Positions 17,755 through 24,292 of a DNA stretch of 64,000 bases are shown here, piece after piece. The position numbers were made by a program, and so were the translations under genes. Within the stretch, counting starts at the first letter, position 1. Each line of letters starts with the position of its first letter. The notes beneath the pieces were generated by a model, which saw nothing but the letters and a program-made list of their open reading frames with translations, had not been told where the DNA came from and ran no database searches. This DNA is from Paludibaculum fermentans (GTDB taxonomy: Bacteria; Acidobacteriota; Terriglobia; Bryobacterales; Bryobacteraceae): NCBI RefSeq assembly GCF_015277775.1, contig NZ_CP063849.1, forward strand, positions 7,455,501 to 7,519,500. The letters are read 5' to 3'.

Positions 17755-18252
17755 CTACGGCAGGATCTCCACCACGACCCCGTTGGGGACCAGCTTCCAG
17801 ATCTCTTCAATCTCTTCATCCGTCACAGCAACGCAGCCCCAGGTCCAATCGCTTTGCAGGTGGGCTTTCCCCACTGCCCCCTGGCCGTTGGGCAGCCCGT
17901 GTATCAGGATGTCTCCGCCGGGCTGGACGCCCAGTTTCCGCGCCCGCGCCCGGTCTGACTCGTTCGGGTAGGAGATGTGCAGCGCCCTGTGGTACTGGCT
18001 CCTGGCATACCGCCCGTCGATCCGATACAGCCCCTCCGGCGTGCGCATGTCCCCTTGCTGCACCTTGGCTCCCACCGGCTGCTTCCCTAACGCCACTTTG
18101 TAAGTCCGGAAGACTTTGCCGTTCTGGAGCAGTAGCAACTCGCGTCGGGCCTTGTGGATAACGATGCGGTCCGCTTGCTCAGCCGCACGGAGCAGAGCCA
18201 GCGGGACGGCCAGCAAGCAGCTTGCGAAGGCGAGGGCGCTTCGGCGAGTCAT
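17755..18252 (-). CDS. L,D-transpeptidase (YkuD domain)
   Basis: A 165-residue exported protein: signal peptide 1-23, then a YkuD domain. The catalytic region is seen as H118 in LIHGLPNG and the nucleophile C140 in WTWGCVAVTDEEIEEIW, a variant of the usual SHGC box in which Trp-Gly precedes Cys. The family makes 3-3 peptidoglycan crosslinks or attaches proteins to peptidoglycan in the periplasm. It is short, with only the catalytic domain and no LysM or peptidoglycan-binding module. Convergent with the LRR gene and divergent from the retron promoter 50 bases beyond its start. Confidence 0.88.
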   Translation of the reverse strand: MTRRSALAFASCLLAVPLALLRAAEQADRIVIHKARRELLLLQNGKVFRTYKVALGKQPVGAKVQQGDMRTPEGLYRIDGRYARSQYHRALHISYPNESDRARARKLGVQPGGDILIHGLPNGQGAVGKAHLQSDWTWGCVAVTDEEIEEIWKLVPNGVVVEILP

Positions 18253-18302
18253 CGAACTCCATTCTAGTGCGACGGGTCCGGCATCCCCGGTCGGCTGGGG
18301 GC

Positions 18303-18331
18303 TTGGGCCCGGATTTCCGGCTTGTTATAGT
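18303..18331 (+). promoter_or_regulatory. sigma-70-like promoter of the retron RNA
   Basis: TTGGGC (18303-18308), a 17-base spacer, and TATAGT (18326-18331). The predicted start about 7 bases downstream (18338-18339) coincides with the first base of the a1 strand of the retron RNA. AT-rich hexamers at this spacing are rare in this GC-rich window. Confidence 0.65.
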
Positions 18332-18338
18332 ACGGACG

Positions 18339-18508
18339 GCGGCCGGATGTTCCAAGCTCGGTCTGAATCGGTCATTCGTGTTCGATTCAGCCTCTCTGGG
18401 GTTACCCCAGGGCATCGGGAATAGCCAGGCATTCGTCGCGTGTGCTTCGGCTGCGCTGTCGCGCAGTTCTGCCCACGCCAGGTGAGACTCGTTGGAGCAT
18501 CCGGACGC
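18339..18508 (+). ncRNA. retron msr-msd RNA (template and primer RNA for msDNA)
   Basis: The two ends pair as retron a1/a2. CCGGATGTTCCAA (18343-18355) pairs with TTGGAGCATCCGG (18492-18504) over 13 positions with one G-U wobble; beyond one mismatch a further 3 bp (18339-18341 with 506-508) extend it. Right after a1 comes AGC (18355-18357); G18356 is the expected branching guanosine by analogy with the UAGC of retron Ec86. The msr part has two hairpins: CTGAATCG/CGATTCAG (18363-18370 with 18383-18390) and CTGGGG-TTA-CCCCAG (18396-18410). The msd-like part has an imperfect long stem from 18438 to 18478, capped by CTGCGC-TGTC-GCGCAG. The RT gene starts 8 bases after a2. The exact msr/msd boundary cannot be fixed by eye. 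Confidence 0.78.
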
Positions 18509-18516
18509 GCCCGGCC

Positions 18517-19824
18517 ATGGCTAACCCCGCACTTCTCTCGATCCTGGCCCGCTGCTTTGCCAGTGGAGAACCCACCGCGGACGGGATCGCCGCGCGCACC
18601 GCGCAAGCGCTGGGCCGGCCATGGTTCTGGCTGCTCCCACTCGCCCGGCGCTATCTCAAGGCGCACGGCGCGCTCACTCGGCCCAAGCGGCAGGAGGTGA
18701 TCCGGTTTCTCCTCGACGACACAGGGTTCAGGCACCGCGCCCACAAGCTCTCCGTCGCGAAATGGCTCACTGAGCCTCAGCGCATGCAGCCGGTGCAGGC
18801 CGCTGCTGAATGGAACCTGCCGGAACTCGTGACCGAAGGCGATCTGGCGTCCTGGCTCTCTGTTCGTCCCGAGGAGTTGGACTGGTTCGCCGACCCGAAA
18901 GGATTGAATGCCCGGACGAGCAGACCGCCGCTGGAGCACTACCACTACCGGGTTCTCGCCAAGAGGCGCGGAGGTATCCGGCTGATCGAGGCGCCCAAAC
19001 CGCGGCTCAAGGAGATGCAGCGCCAGATCTTGGGCGAAATCCTGGATCTCGTGCCGGCTCACCCGGCGGCGCATGGCTTCTGCCCGGGCCGGTCCATTCG
19101 CACATTCGCCGAGCCGCACGTCGGGCGGCCGGTTGTCCTTCGAATGGATCTGCAGGATTTCTTCCCGTCCCTACCGGCTGCCCGCATCCAAGCTGTCTTC
19201 CGGACCCTCGGGTATCCCGAGTTGGTAGCCGATCTGTTGGCGGGCGTCTGCACCAATCGAACCCACTCCAGCGTGTTGCGGACCCCACGACCGGCGATCC
19301 CGCAGGTGGAGCTGATCGAAGCGCGCCGTCTCTACCACTGGCCGCATCTCCCGCAAGGTGCGCCCACCTCGCCGGCCCTGGCCAATCTGTGCGCCTACCG
19401 CGCCGATTGCCGGCTGACCGGGCTCGCGCGCAACTTCGGCGCCATCTACACCCGGTATGCCGACGATCTCGCCTTTTCGTTCGGCCAACCGTCGGACGTA
19501 CGCCGGTTCTCGACCTACGCCGCCGCGATCCTCCTGGAGGAGGGCTTTGCCGTCAACCACCGGAAAACACGCATCATGACTCGAGGCATGCAGCAGCGCC
19601 TGGCCGGGTTGGTGACGAATGACCACCTCAACATCCCTCGCTCGGATTTCGACACACTGAAGGCCATCCTGACCAATTGCGTACGCCTTGGGCCCGCAAC
19701 CCAAAACCGCGCGGGTGTGCCCGACTTCCGGGCCCACCTGAATGGCCGTGTCGGTTTTGTCGAATCCATCCACACAGGGAAGGGAAGCCGCCTGCGCGCG
19801 ATTTTTGACAATATTTCCTGGTGA
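18517..19824 (+). CDS. retron-type reverse transcriptase with N-terminal extension
   Basis: 435 residues from ATG 18517; a GTG at 18442 would place the start inside the RNA gene and is disfavoured. An N-terminal helical extension (about 1-115) precedes the RT core. In the core, RMDLQDFFPSL carries D211 of motif A, LPQGAPTSPALANL is motif B, and YADDLAF (Y314-D317) is motif C. A motif D/thumb segment, RLAGLVTNDHLNIPR, follows, where retron RTs have VTG; here it is LAG. The layout ELDWFAD ... KRRGGIRLIEAPKPRLKEMQR resembles myxobacterial retron RTs such as that of Mx162. It would copy the upstream RNA into msDNA. The only GGAG (18494-18497) lies inside a2, so RNA folding may affect translation. 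No effector gene is fused or clearly co-transcribed. Confidence 0.9.
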   Translation: MANPALLSILARCFASGEPTADGIAARTAQALGRPWFWLLPLARRYLKAHGALTRPKRQEVIRFLLDDTGFRHRAHKLSVAKWLTEPQRMQPVQAAAEWNLPELVTEGDLASWLSVRPEELDWFADPKGLNARTSRPPLEHYHYRVLAKRRGGIRLIEAPKPRLKEMQRQILGEILDLVPAHPAAHGFCPGRSIRTFAEPHVGRPVVLRMDLQDFFPSLPAARIQAVFRTLGYPELVADLLAGVCTNRTHSSVLRTPRPAIPQVELIEARRLYHWPHLPQGAPTSPALANLCAYRADCRLTGLARNFGAIYTRYADDLAFSFGQPSDVRRFSTYAAAILLEEGFAVNHRKTRIMTRGMQQRLAGLVTNDHLNIPRSDFDTLKAILTNCVRLGPATQNRAGVPDFRAHLNGRVGFVESIHTGKGSRLRAIFDNISW

Positions 19825-19854
19825 AGTTTGGCTATCTCGCGGTAGTCTCTTACC

Positions 19855-20670
19855 ATGCGGGCTTCGTGTGGTCTCAGATCACGCACTGGCGCCCTTCTGG
19901 GACTTCTCTTGCTGGGCGCTCTCCTGGCGTTCGCGCAGATTCGCGACCGTGTCTGGGCTCGCTATGAACACGAGATGCAGGATCCGGTGGAGGACCCGCC
20001 CGACGCCCTGCACAAAGCTGAGTTTGCCCTGGGCCGCCTGCGCTACCGTTCGCCGATGGACCGCGGCCGCCGCTATTACCGCTGGGGCATCGACGTCAAC
20101 AAAGGTGACCGCATCTTTGTTTCGCTCCTGAAACGCCTGACACGGGTGGACATACAGCCCATCGAGACCATCGTCGATGTCAGTAGCGATGAGATCTTCA
20201 ACCTGCCCTGGATCTTCGCCGGTTCGGTTGGCGATTGGCGGCTTTCCCCCACTGAGGCCGAGCGGCTCCGGAAGTACTTCGATCGCGGCGGGTTCCTGAT
20301 GGTCGACGACTTCCACAACGAGCGCGAGTGGGCCAACTTCATGGCCGGCATTCATCAGATCGACCCCACCGCCCGGGTGGAGGAACTGGAAGACGGGGAC
20401 CCCGCCTTTCGCACTGTATTCGACCTGAAGCAGCGAGTGCGGGTGCCGGGCGCCAACGTCGTCCACGGCGATATGATCGAGCGCGGCGGAGTCGAGCCTC
20501 ACTGGCGCGCCATCCGCGACGGCCAGGGGCGCATGAAAGTCGCCATCTGTTTCAATATGGATGTCGGAGACGGCTGGGAGTTCGCCGATGATCCTGACTA
20601 TCCGGAACGGTTTTCCTCTGAAGCGATCCGGCTCGGAGTGAACTACGTCATTTACTCCATGACCCATTAG
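19855..20670 (+). CDS. DUF4159 protein
   Basis: 271 residues. A signal/anchor segment at about 12-28 (GALLGLLLLGALLAFAQI) is followed by a DUF4159 domain, recognisable by GRLRYRSPMDRGRRYYRWGIDVN, LRKYFDRGGFLMVDDFHNEREW and the end VNYVIYSMTH. The fold is related to class I glutamine-amidotransferase-like domains. DUF4159 genes usually sit with MoxR, DUF58 and VWA/BatA genes, and such a set begins 1.65 kb downstream, so a shared envelope function is likely. It starts 30 bases after the RT stop but is probably not a retron effector. Confidence 0.82.
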   Translation: MRASCGLRSRTGALLGLLLLGALLAFAQIRDRVWARYEHEMQDPVEDPPDALHKAEFALGRLRYRSPMDRGRRYYRWGIDVNKGDRIFVSLLKRLTRVDIQPIETIVDVSSDEIFNLPWIFAGSVGDWRLSPTEAERLRKYFDRGGFLMVDDFHNEREWANFMAGIHQIDPTARVEELEDGDPAFRTVFDLKQRVRVPGANVVHGDMIERGGVEPHWRAIRDGQGRMKVAICFNMDVGDGWEFADDPDYPERFSSEAIRLGVNYVIYSMTH

Positions 20671-20677
20671 TCCAGTA

Positions 20678-20713
20678 CTCCTCCGAGCTTCTTCCGGCTG
20701 GCTGGGGGAGGAG
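20678..20713 (+). terminator. weak hairpin after the DUF4159 gene
   Basis: CTCCTCC (20678-20684) pairs with GGAGGAG (20707-20713) over a 22-base loop, followed by only CTTTACC. A weak or factor-dependent terminator at best. Confidence 0.3.
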
Positions 20714-20844
20714 CTTTACCTAGATGGTCCGGTTTTTACTCTTAGTACGCACAGGACGCATTGTCCTCTCAGGACCCTATGTTACTCTTCCTATAGGTTT
20801 ACGCTGGCTCGGATTGTCGGCCGGGACGGAGCACACAACTTAAG

Positions 20845-21294
20845 ATGGTCGCAAGCATCATCATCATCGCTTTTTCAGTAGTCCTGTTTGCGTATTGGTT
20901 TCGATACAGTTGCATCCTGATCCTGCGCACCAGGACCTCAGTCGACTACGCGACTCATGTTGCCAAAGCATCCAGTCTCGCTGTGTTGGAAATCCAACGC
21001 CTGCTCGAAGGTTCGGCTGACGAACTGGATCTGTCTGCCTTCCGTAGTGCCCTGGAAGAAGACTACCTGATCGTCAACCAGTTGTTGAGCAAGGCGCCGA
21101 TGGTGGAAGAGCACCTCTCCAGCGTCGAACAGATCATGCTGCGCATCGACTTCCGGATGATGAGCATCTGGGACTCAGTCTCCCGCACCTGCCTGGGCGG
21201 ACCTTCCCGCGTGGCTGTGGCGGAGATCGCCTCCATCGTGGGCTGCCTCGCGAACGCCGCCGGTTCCGCCGGTGTGCTCAGCGTCGAATCCTAA
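20845..21294 (+). CDS. small membrane-anchored hypothetical protein
   Basis: 149 residues. One N-terminal transmembrane helix (about 3-19, ASIIIIAFSVVLFAYWF) is followed by a cytosolic, helix-rich, acidic domain (EIQRLLEGSADELDLSAF, ALEEDYLIVNQLL). Topology with the long part inside is suggested by Arg residues after the helix. No known domain is recognised. It is monocistronic: a 174-base gap precedes it and a strong intrinsic terminator follows 28 bases after its stop. A short conserved regulator or scaffold is possible, but no function can be assigned. Confidence 0.7.
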   Translation: MVASIIIIAFSVVLFAYWFRYSCILILRTRTSVDYATHVAKASSLAVLEIQRLLEGSADELDLSAFRSALEEDYLIVNQLLSKAPMVEEHLSSVEQIMLRIDFRMMSIWDSVSRTCLGGPSRVAVAEIASIVGCLANAAGSAGVLSVES

Positions 21295-21310
21295 AAACAA
21301 CTCCCCTAGA

Positions 21311-22213
21311 TCAAGCAAATCCAAGACCGGCCTCCGCGCCGGTCTTTTTTATGTACGCTGCACCTTCGGCATACTCTTCCGCCGTTTTCAGATGCTCCAG
21401 CATCAGGGGCGCTTCGTGGGGCAGGGCGGCGAGCGCCCCGAGGTAGACCTTGTAGTCCAGCTTGCCCCGGCCCGGCACCACCTCCACGAAGTGCAGGTTC
21501 ATCTCCTTCACCCACTCCAGGTCTTTTGCGTGACACGAGAGAATCCACTTGCCCAGTTTCTGGAAGCAGGCGTGGATCACCGCTGCATTGTTGTAGAACC
21601 TGTCCGGGGAACTGACAATGTTGCACACGTCGATATGGACGCCGAAGCCCGGCCGGTCAATGGCGTGGATGAGCTTCAGGTAAGAATCGGGCGAATCGGG
21701 CACGGTCCAGCCCATCATCTCGTAGGAGAACTTCGCGCGTTTCGGTTTCACCGCGTCGATAATCGCCCTGGCGTTCTCTACCGCCGCGTCGAAACACTCC
21801 TGGGTGACGTTGCGCGGATCCGGCCCGTCCCAATACTTCGGGTTGTACGACCCCACGATGTCGACGCAGCAGAGTGTGCCGGTCTCGTCGGCGACAGCCA
21901 GCCCGTCGGTCACCTTCTGGAGATTGAGCTTACGCTTCACCGGGTCCGCTTCCAGGAGATTGACCCAGACGCCGACCTCCGCCAGCGTGACATTCTCGGC
22001 CTGGAAGCCCGCCTCGATCGCACGCAGCAGGGCGGTGTCGCCGGGTTTGGCCGGCGGGCAGTAGGCGGCGCTGTAGCCGAGCTTGCGGTGCTCGCGAGCC
22101 AGTTCGCGCGGGTCCTCGGGCTTTTGGAACACCGGGCCTCCGAGCCGGATCCTGCGGCCGGAAGCGGCCGGCACGGCGGCCAGGCTGCTGAGCATCATTT
22201 CACGGCGAGTCAT
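21311..22213 (-). CDS. sugar phosphate isomerase/epimerase-like TIM barrel, exported
   Basis: 300 residues of the xylose-isomerase-like/AP-endonuclease-2 TIM-barrel superfamily. The start MTRREMMLSSLAAVPAASG looks like an RR-type export signal. Barrel landmarks include metal-ligand-type residues in KFSYEMMGW (Glu), HIDVCNI (His/Asp), SCHAKDLEW (His) and LEHLKTAEEY (Glu), a pattern consistent with a divalent-metal site. The substrate, probably a keto/aldo sugar, is unknown. The gene converges on the small membrane-protein gene, and its last codons contain that gene's terminator hairpin. Confidence 0.82.
   Translation of the reverse strand: MTRREMMLSSLAAVPAASGRRIRLGGPVFQKPEDPRELAREHRKLGYSAAYCPPAKPGDTALLRAIEAGFQAENVTLAEVGVWVNLLEADPVKRKLNLQKVTDGLAVADETGTLCCVDIVGSYNPKYWDGPDPRNVTQECFDAAVENARAIIDAVKPKRAKFSYEMMGWTVPDSPDSYLKLIHAIDRPGFGVHIDVCNIVSSPDRFYNNAAVIHACFQKLGKWILSCHAKDLEWVKEMNLHFVEVVPGRGKLDYKVYLGALAALPHEAPLMLEHLKTAEEYAEGAAYIKKTGAEAGLGFA
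21323..21350 (+). terminator. intrinsic terminator of the 20845 gene
   Basis: AAGACCGGC (21323-21331) and GCCGGTCTT (21338-21346) form a perfect 9-bp stem with a 6-base loop, followed by a T run to 21350. It is directional: the minus-strand side has no T tract. It overlaps the last codons of the convergent isomerase gene (KKTGAEAGL). Confidence 0.92.
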
Positions 22214-22320
22214 CGTCAGACTCCTTCCCTGGGCGAAGTCACGGACATCATACCGGAACCGTCCGCAGGAGTAACATTCCTCTCCAGGGAAATGGCGGGC
22301 TGGAACGGCTGCGTTCCTGC

Positions 22321-23340
22321 TTGCCCTACAATGTTCATGTGGCTCACTCTTCGCCTTTTCCGGAAGCCGTTTCGCGGTTGGATCTCGTTCGCAGCGAGAT
22401 CGGCAAAGTCATCGTCGGGCAGCAGGACGTCGTTGACGGCGTATTGATCTGCCTGTTGGCGGGCGGCCACGTGCTGCTGGAAGGAGTGCCGGGGTTGGGC
22501 AAAACCACCCTGCTTCGAACGCTGGCGCGCGTTCTGCACTTGAAGTACTCCCGCATCCAGTTCACACCGGACCTCATGCCGGCCGATATCGTCGGCAGCG
22601 TGATCATGGAGACCTCGGATACCGGCGGCAAGGCGCTGAAGTTTCAGCCCGGTCCGGTGTTCTCCAATCTGGTGCTGGCGGACGAAATCAACCGCGCCAC
22701 GCCGAAAACCCAGTCGGCCCTGCTCGAGGCCATGCAGGAGCGGACCGTCACCTCCGGCACCGTCACCCACCACCTGGAATCGCCCTTCCTCGTCATGGCT
22801 ACCCAGAATCCCATCGAGATGGAAGGCACCTATCCGCTGCCCGAAGCGCAGCTCGACCGTTTCCTGATGAAGATCCTGGTCCAGTACCCCACGCGCGAGG
22901 ACCTGAACACCATCGTCGAGCGCACCATCGCTCGCGAGGAGCCGGAACTCAGCCAGGTGATGGACCGCGACACAATCCTCTCCATTCGCCGCGCCTGCCG
23001 CGAAGTGCTCGTCGCTCCCCACGTGCAGGACTACGCCGTCAGCCTGGTGATGTCCACGCAGCCCGGCACCGCTTATGCGCATGAACTGGCCAACAAGTAC
23101 ATCCGCTACGGGTCCTCGCCGCGCGGCGCGCAGTCCCTGGTGGAATGCGGCCGGGTCTACGCGTTCATGCACGGCCATGCGCACCTCTCGATAGACGACA
23201 TCAAGACCATCGCCCCGGCCGTCCTGCGGCATCGCATCATCCTGAACTTCGACGCCCACGCGGACGACCAGACTCCGGAAACGCTGCTGAAAGAGATCAT
23301 CACCGCGGCGACCTCGAAAGCCGCCCAAACCCGCGCCTGA
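22321..23340 (+). CDS. MoxR-family AAA+ ATPase
   Basis: 339 residues with an AAA+ core: Walker A GVPGLGKTT (K61), Walker B LVLADEINRA, the family's PKTQSALLEAMQE, sensor 1 MATQNPIEMEGTYPLPEAQLDRF and a C-terminal lid domain. MoxR ATPases are chaperone-like and work with VWA proteins on metal insertion or complex assembly. The start could be TTG 22321 or GTG 22339; neither has a strong ribosome site. It leads an apparent operon with DUF58 (34-base gap) and the BatA/VWA fusion (3-base gap). The divergent isomerase gene leaves about 107 bases for a promoter. Confidence 0.93.
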   Translation: MPYNVHVAHSSPFPEAVSRLDLVRSEIGKVIVGQQDVVDGVLICLLAGGHVLLEGVPGLGKTTLLRTLARVLHLKYSRIQFTPDLMPADIVGSVIMETSDTGGKALKFQPGPVFSNLVLADEINRATPKTQSALLEAMQERTVTSGTVTHHLESPFLVMATQNPIEMEGTYPLPEAQLDRFLMKILVQYPTREDLNTIVERTIAREEPELSQVMDRDTILSIRRACREVLVAPHVQDYAVSLVMSTQPGTAYAHELANKYIRYGSSPRGAQSLVECGRVYAFMHGHAHLSIDDIKTIAPAVLRHRIILNFDAHADDQTPETLLKEIITAATSKAAQTRA

Positions 23341-23374
23341 GGGGAGCTTTCCGGACGCACTGAATCGAAACGCC

Positions 23375-24289
23375 ATGGCTGCTCCCCTGCTGGACCGTCA
23401 AATCCTGGAACGGCTCGAACGTCTGACCATTCGCTGGCAGCAGTCGTTTCGCGGACTGGTGGGCGGGCACAACATCTCCCGTTACGCCGGTCCCGGCCAG
23501 GAGTTCCTCGATCACCGGAATTTCCATCAGGGCGACGACCTGCGGGCCGTCAACTGGCGCGCCTTCATGCGCCTGGAGAAGCTCTTCCTGAAGATGTTCC
23601 AGGTGGAGCCGCGCACCCCCATCCGCCTGCTGCTCGACTCTTCCTCTTCGATGACCGCTTCTCCGGAACCCGGGGCGGGCAGCAAATTCGACTATGCCCG
23701 TAAGCTGGCCGCGGCTCTCACCTATGTCGGGCTGGTCCGCCACGACTCCATACTGCTGCAGCCGTTTCACGAGAAACTGGACGATTCGCACTTGGCTTCC
23801 GGCGGCCGCCACCGCTTTGGGCCGGTCAACGATTTTCTCTCTGCTCTCGAACCCGGTGGACGCACGTCTTACTTCGAGATGGTCCGGCAGTTCATCTCGG
23901 CCTACCAGAAGCCGGGGCTGCTGATCCTGGTCTCCGACTTCCTGGATGATGGGGAAGTGTTGAAACCCTTGCAGTATCTCGCCGATTTCGGCCACGAGCT
24001 GATGCTGGTGCAGGTCTGGACCGACTCCGACCGGTCGCCGAACCTGAAGGGCGACGTCACCCTGACCGACGCTGAATCGGGCGGGTCGCTGGAGATCTCC
24101 CTGGACGAGGCAACTTGCCAGGCGTATACGGAAGAGTTCGATCGGTATGCAGGCGCCATAGAAAATCTCGCGCTGCGCTCAGGCGGACGTTACGCCGGCT
24201 TCTCGACATCCGTCCCATTGGAAGAGGCCATTTTCTCGGCCTTGAATCAAGCCGGCGCGGACCTGCAGCGCGCCCCGCGGAGTGCATAG
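23375..24289 (+). CDS. DUF58 protein (VWA-like)
   Basis: 304 residues. The DUF58 signature GPGQEFLDHRNFHQGDDLRAVNWRAF (about 41-66, shown here as GPGQEF and GDDLRAVNW) is followed by a VWA fold with an intact metal motif LLLDSSSSM (DxSxS) and LLILVSDFLDD later. It lacks the usual N-terminal membrane helices of DUF58 proteins and looks cytosolic. It partners the adjacent MoxR ATPase in the conserved MoxR-DUF58-BatA arrangement. Confidence 0.9.
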   Translation: MAAPLLDRQILERLERLTIRWQQSFRGLVGGHNISRYAGPGQEFLDHRNFHQGDDLRAVNWRAFMRLEKLFLKMFQVEPRTPIRLLLDSSSSMTASPEPGAGSKFDYARKLAAALTYVGLVRHDSILLQPFHEKLDDSHLASGGRHRFGPVNDFLSALEPGGRTSYFEMVRQFISAYQKPGLLILVSDFLDDGEVLKPLQYLADFGHELMLVQVWTDSDRSPNLKGDVTLTDAESGGSLEISLDEATCQAYTEEFDRYAGAIENLALRSGGRYAGFSTSVPLEEAIFSALNQAGADLQRAPRSA

Positions 24290-24292
24290 CCT

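Noticed and set aside
19855-20670. DUF4159 gene as retron effector
   Set aside because: DUF4159 belongs to MoxR/DUF58/VWA clusters, and one starts nearby; no toxin-like feature was seen.
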